Shown piece by piece: positions 58,504 through 64,000 of a stretch of DNA of 64,000 nt. Location of the stretch: NCBI RefSeq assembly GCF_014297575.1, contig NZ_CP060412.1:4216001-4280000 (forward strand). Direction: 5' to 3'. Each line of letters opens with the position of its first letter. Position 1 is the stretch's first letter. Both the position numbers and the translations under genes were made by a program. This DNA is from Dyella telluris. GTDB taxonomy: Bacteria; Pseudomonadota; Gammaproteobacteria; Xanthomonadales; Rhodanobacteraceae. The notes under the pieces are model-generated. The model searched no databases. It was not told the DNA's origin and was given only the letters and a program-made list of their open reading frames with translations.

Positions 58504-58914
58504 ATGAGCAACAAGCCACCCATTGTTATTTCCTCGCTTGACCTGGATCGCATCGAAGCCTTGCTGGAGCGCATGCCGCCGGTGCAGGCGGCGCAGTACC
58601 AGGCATTGCGTGGTGAGCTGGATCGGGCGGACGTGGTGGACCCGGCGCAGATTCCCACGGACGTGGTCACCATGAATTCCGTGGTCACTTTCAAGGACGA
58701 CGATTCGAGCGATGAGCTCACCGTGACGCTGACCTATCCCTCCGGCGCGGGCTTGCCGGGCACGGTGTCGATTTTTGCGCCGGTCGGCAGTGCCTTGCTG
58801 GGCCTGAAGGTGGGGCAGCACATCGAATGGCCCACCCCCGATGGCCGCCGTCGCCAGCTGCGTGTGCTGGAAATCGAGTATCAGCCCGAAGCGTCCGGCG
58901 ACCTGCATCGTTGA
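58504..58914 (+). CDS. rnk: Nucleoside diphosphate kinase regulator (Rnk, GreA/B C-terminal fold)
   Basis: 136 residues. A short N-terminal coiled-coil (ISSLDLDRIEALLERMPPVQAAQYQALRGELDRADVV) and a C-terminal FKBP-like GreA/GreB domain (VVTMNSVVTFKDDDSSDELTVTLTYP and ISIFAPVGSALLGLKVGQHIEWPTPDG-type region). The short coiled coil distinguishes Rnk from GreA/GreB. Rnk binds RNA polymerase and influences NTP balance. CAGGAG lies seven bases before ATG. Confidence 0.9.
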   Translation: MSNKPPIVISSLDLDRIEALLERMPPVQAAQYQALRGELDRADVVDPAQIPTDVVTMNSVVTFKDDDSSDELTVTLTYPSGAGLPGTVSIFAPVGSALLGLKVGQHIEWPTPDGRRRQLRVLEIEYQPEASGDLHR

Positions 58915-58968
58915 CGTCATCGTCACGCCATGCCCATGGCGGGCTGGCGTGGCTGCCCCGATGCCGTG

Positions 58969-59589
58969 TCAGTCAAAGTGGTGCCGGAAACCCACCTGGA
59001 AACCACCCGGCAGCAACGACACGATCCACGGCGAGTCCCGGTGCGAGGCCCACAGGCCGACGCCGACGCCGATGGCGGCGCCAAACACCACGTCGCTCTG
59101 CCAGTGGCCATGGGTTTTCACGCGCGCCACGGCGTCATACGCAGGCAATAACGCCAGCAGGTAGACCGAGGGATGGTCGCTGCCGTAGCTGGCGATGATC
59201 GGCGTGACGGCCGCCGAGATGGTGGCCACTTCGCCGCTCGGAAAGCTCTGCGCATGGATGCCCTGGAACCACTTGTTGGGATTACTGGTCTGCGACGGCC
59301 GCTCGCGCTGGAAGGTCCACTTGAGCACCTGCGTGCCGGCCGCGGTGACGGCCATGGAATCCACGGAGCGCCACAGGGTATCGCCGAAGCGGTCGTCGTC
59401 GCCCAGCCAGATGGCGCCACCGGCGATCGACAACACGGTGCCATAGAGCAGAATCTGCTGGTTGCTGCGTTTCCAGATGCCGCTGTCGTCATAGGGCACA
59501 AGGTGGTCCATGCCCAGAATGCCGCTGCCCGCCCAGGCGGGGCTGAGGGCGAAGACGAGTGCCAGAGCCGCCAACTGTCGAGGACGCAT
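58969..59589 (-). CDS. PAP2-superfamily membrane or periplasmic protein
   Basis: 206 residues with a signal peptide (ending SPAWAGS). PAP2 motif 1 is KWTFQRERP (K-x6-RP). Motif 2 reads FPSGE instead of the usual PSGH, so the general-acid His is replaced by Glu. Motif 3 ARVKTHGHWQSD keeps the R-x5-H-x3-D pattern. A PSGE variant is seen in some bacterial PAP2 subfamilies and may have altered or no phosphatase activity. It is divergent from ligA. Confidence 0.82.
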   Translation of the reverse strand: MRPRQLAALALVFALSPAWAGSGILGMDHLVPYDDSGIWKRSNQQILLYGTVLSIAGGAIWLGDDDRFGDTLWRSVDSMAVTAAGTQVLKWTFQRERPSQTSNPNKWFQGIHAQSFPSGEVATISAAVTPIIASYGSDHPSVYLLALLPAYDAVARVKTHGHWQSDVVFGAAIGVGVGLWASHRDSPWIVSLLPGGFQVGFRHHFD

Positions 59590-59697
59590 AAGTCCACCCT
59601 CCAGAGTGCGAAACGGCTTGAGTTGTCGGCGGGAACACTACGCCGGACGGCTTTCTTTCTGCTTAGGAGGGGGCGAAAACACGGACTGAGCCGTTAA

Positions 59698-63068
<3,371 letters not shown>

Positions 63069-63072
63069 GTCG

Positions 63073-63468
63073 ATGGCGTCAAACCTGTTGCCGGCGATCC
63101 ATCATGTGGCGCTGATCTGTTCGGACTATGCGCGCTCCAAGGCGTTCTACAGCGAGACGCTGGGTTTGCGCATCATCCACGAGGCGTACCGGGCTGAGCG
63201 CGATTCGTGGAAGCTCGATCTGGAAGTGTCGCCGGGCGTCAGCCTTGAGCTTTTTTCGTTTCCTGCGGCGCCGAAGCGTCCGTCGCGACCCGAGGCACAA
63301 GGCTTGCGCCATCTGGCGTTCGCCGTGCCGGACGTCGATGCAGTGATCACCACGTTGAACGAGCGTGGCGTGACCTGCGAGCCCGTGCGCGTGGATGAGT
63401 TCACGGGGCGGCGCTTTACCTTCTTCGCCGACCCAGACGACCTGCCCATCGAGCTGTACGAGGCATAG
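63073..63468 (+). CDS. VOC-family protein (GloA2/YaeR-like)
   Basis: 131 residues, vicinal oxygen chelate (glyoxalase) fold. AIHHVALICSDYARSKAFYSETLGLRIIHEAYRAERDSWKLDLEV is nearly the YaeR consensus; ELFSF, LRHLAFAV and PIELYE mark the metal-site strands (His and Glu). It follows epmA by four bases and is likely cotranscribed. Activity unknown. Confidence 0.9.
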   Translation: MASNLLPAIHHVALICSDYARSKAFYSETLGLRIIHEAYRAERDSWKLDLEVSPGVSLELFSFPAAPKRPSRPEAQGLRHLAFAVPDVDAVITTLNERGVTCEPVRVDEFTGRRFTFFADPDDLPIELYEA

Positions 63469-63485
63469 GGTCTCGCGTTGCAACC

Positions 63486-63521
63486 AAAAGAAAGCCCGGC
63501 AGCTCTGGCGAGCCGCCGGGC
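63486..63521 (-). terminator. Intrinsic terminator of aqpZ
   Basis: Stem GCCCGGC / GCCGGGC with a 14-base internal region that can pair further, followed on the minus strand by TTTCTTTT. It lies 24 bp past the aqpZ stop. Confidence 0.8.
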
Positions 63522-63545
63522 CTGGCAGTGGGACGCCGGTTGCGC

Positions 63546-64000
63546 TCAGCTTTCGCGCGAATCCAGCAGGTGCTTGTAGATCAGGCCTCCCACCGCGCCT
63601 CCGATCAGCGGAATGAGCCAGAACATCCACAGCTGGCTGATGGCCCAGCTGCCCTGGAAGAAGGCCACGGCCGTGCTGCGTGCCGGGTTCACCGAGGTGT
63701 TGGTGATCGGGATGCTGATCAAGTGGATAAGGGTAAGCGTGAGGCCGATGGCCAGCGGAGCGAAGCCGGTCGGTGCCAGCTTGTGGGTGGTGCCGTTGAT
63801 GACAATCAGGAAGAAGGCGGTAAGGATGAACTCGGCAACCATGCACGCGGCCAGCGAATAACCGCCGGGCGAATGCTCGCCGTAGCCGTTGGAGGCAAAG
63901 CCCGCGCTGGCGTCAAACCCCAGCTTGCCGCTGGCGATGACGTAGAGCGCCGTGCCGGCCACCAGGCCGCCGATGACCTGGGCGACCCAGTAGGGCACGA
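63546..64000 (-). CDS. aqpZ: Aquaporin Z, N-terminal part outside the window
   Basis: About 151 visible C-terminal residues; the reading frame continues past the right edge. The second NPA half-helix motif is present as [20 protein letters not shown], with the selectivity Arg directly after it. [35 protein letters not shown] and [18 protein letters not shown] follow AqpZ closely. It is a water channel in the inner membrane. Confidence 0.93.
   Translation of the reverse strand, partial: VPYWVAQVIGGLVAGTALYVIASGKLGFDASAGFASNGYGEHSPGGYSLAACMVAEFILTAFFLIVINGTTHKLAPTGFAPLAIGLTLTLIHLISIPITNTSVNPARSTAVAFFQGSWAISQLWMFWLIPLIGGAVGGLIYKHLLDSRES

Overview
The window looks like a chromosomal segment from a high-GC gammaproteobacterium of the Xanthomonadales/Lysobacterales, most likely the Rhodanobacteraceae (Dyella, Luteibacter, Rhodanobacter or Frateuria type). 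The signs are GC-rich codon use, the prfB-lysS and smc-zipA pairs, FabV as enoyl-ACP reductase, EpmA after LigA, and a Wzy-type polysaccharide locus with Wbp-like sugar enzymes. This placement is inferred from gene content and protein character; no database was consulted. I found no tRNA, rRNA, CRISPR array, insertion sequence or prophage.

Region 1 (1 to about 21.5 kb) is a Wzy-dependent polysaccharide locus. It opens with the 3' part of a Wzc-type tyrosine autokinase. Next come wbpB-wbpD-wbpE (a 2,3-diacetamido-uronic acid nucleotide sugar), an HPr-kinase-like P-loop protein, four glycosyltransferase-type proteins, a Wzx flippase, a Wzy polymerase, an AsnB-type amidotransferase and a tailspike-like beta-helix protein. 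A WecA-like initiating transferase and the outer-membrane exporter Wza lie on the opposite strand, and galE follows. Many junctions are ATGA or TGATG overlaps, so much of the plus-strand block should be one translationally coupled operon.

Region 2 (21.7-31 kb) holds a secreted methyltransferase-like protein, a formaldehyde-detoxification unit (frmR, its palindromic operator, frmA, a GFA-family protein), small uncharacterised genes including a 57-residue minus-strand gene, a beta-propeller protein, a SpoIIAA-like protein and asparagine synthetase asnB. The most striking feature of the window is the asnB leader. A short ORF with a run of Asn codons (NNNNANNNT) is followed by a strong intrinsic terminator, and an alternative pairing can disrupt that terminator. 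This has all the parts of a ribosome-mediated attenuator that senses asparagine.

Region 3 (31-40 kb) is housekeeping: prfB with its programmed +1 frameshift, an 11-mer-repeat protein, lysS, a lipoprotein, YciI- and BolA-family proteins, smc and zipA.

Region 4 (40-59.6 kb) is accessory and separates zipA from ligA. It holds a phospholipase-D-type cardiolipin synthase, a TetR/SDR/reductase unit with two palindromic sites, a lipase-like lipoprotein, a cupin and a carboxymuconolactone-decarboxylase-family protein divergent from a MocR regulator, an orphan ParS/MbcA-type domain protein, and a Fur-box-preceded DUF3325-DUF3649-PepSY iron operon. A phosphate-porin-like protein, fabV, photolyase, a Kef-like antiporter, an MFS exporter, rnk and a PAP2-family protein follow.

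Region 5 (59.7-64 kb) holds ligA, epmA, a glyoxalase-fold protein and the 3' part of aqpZ.
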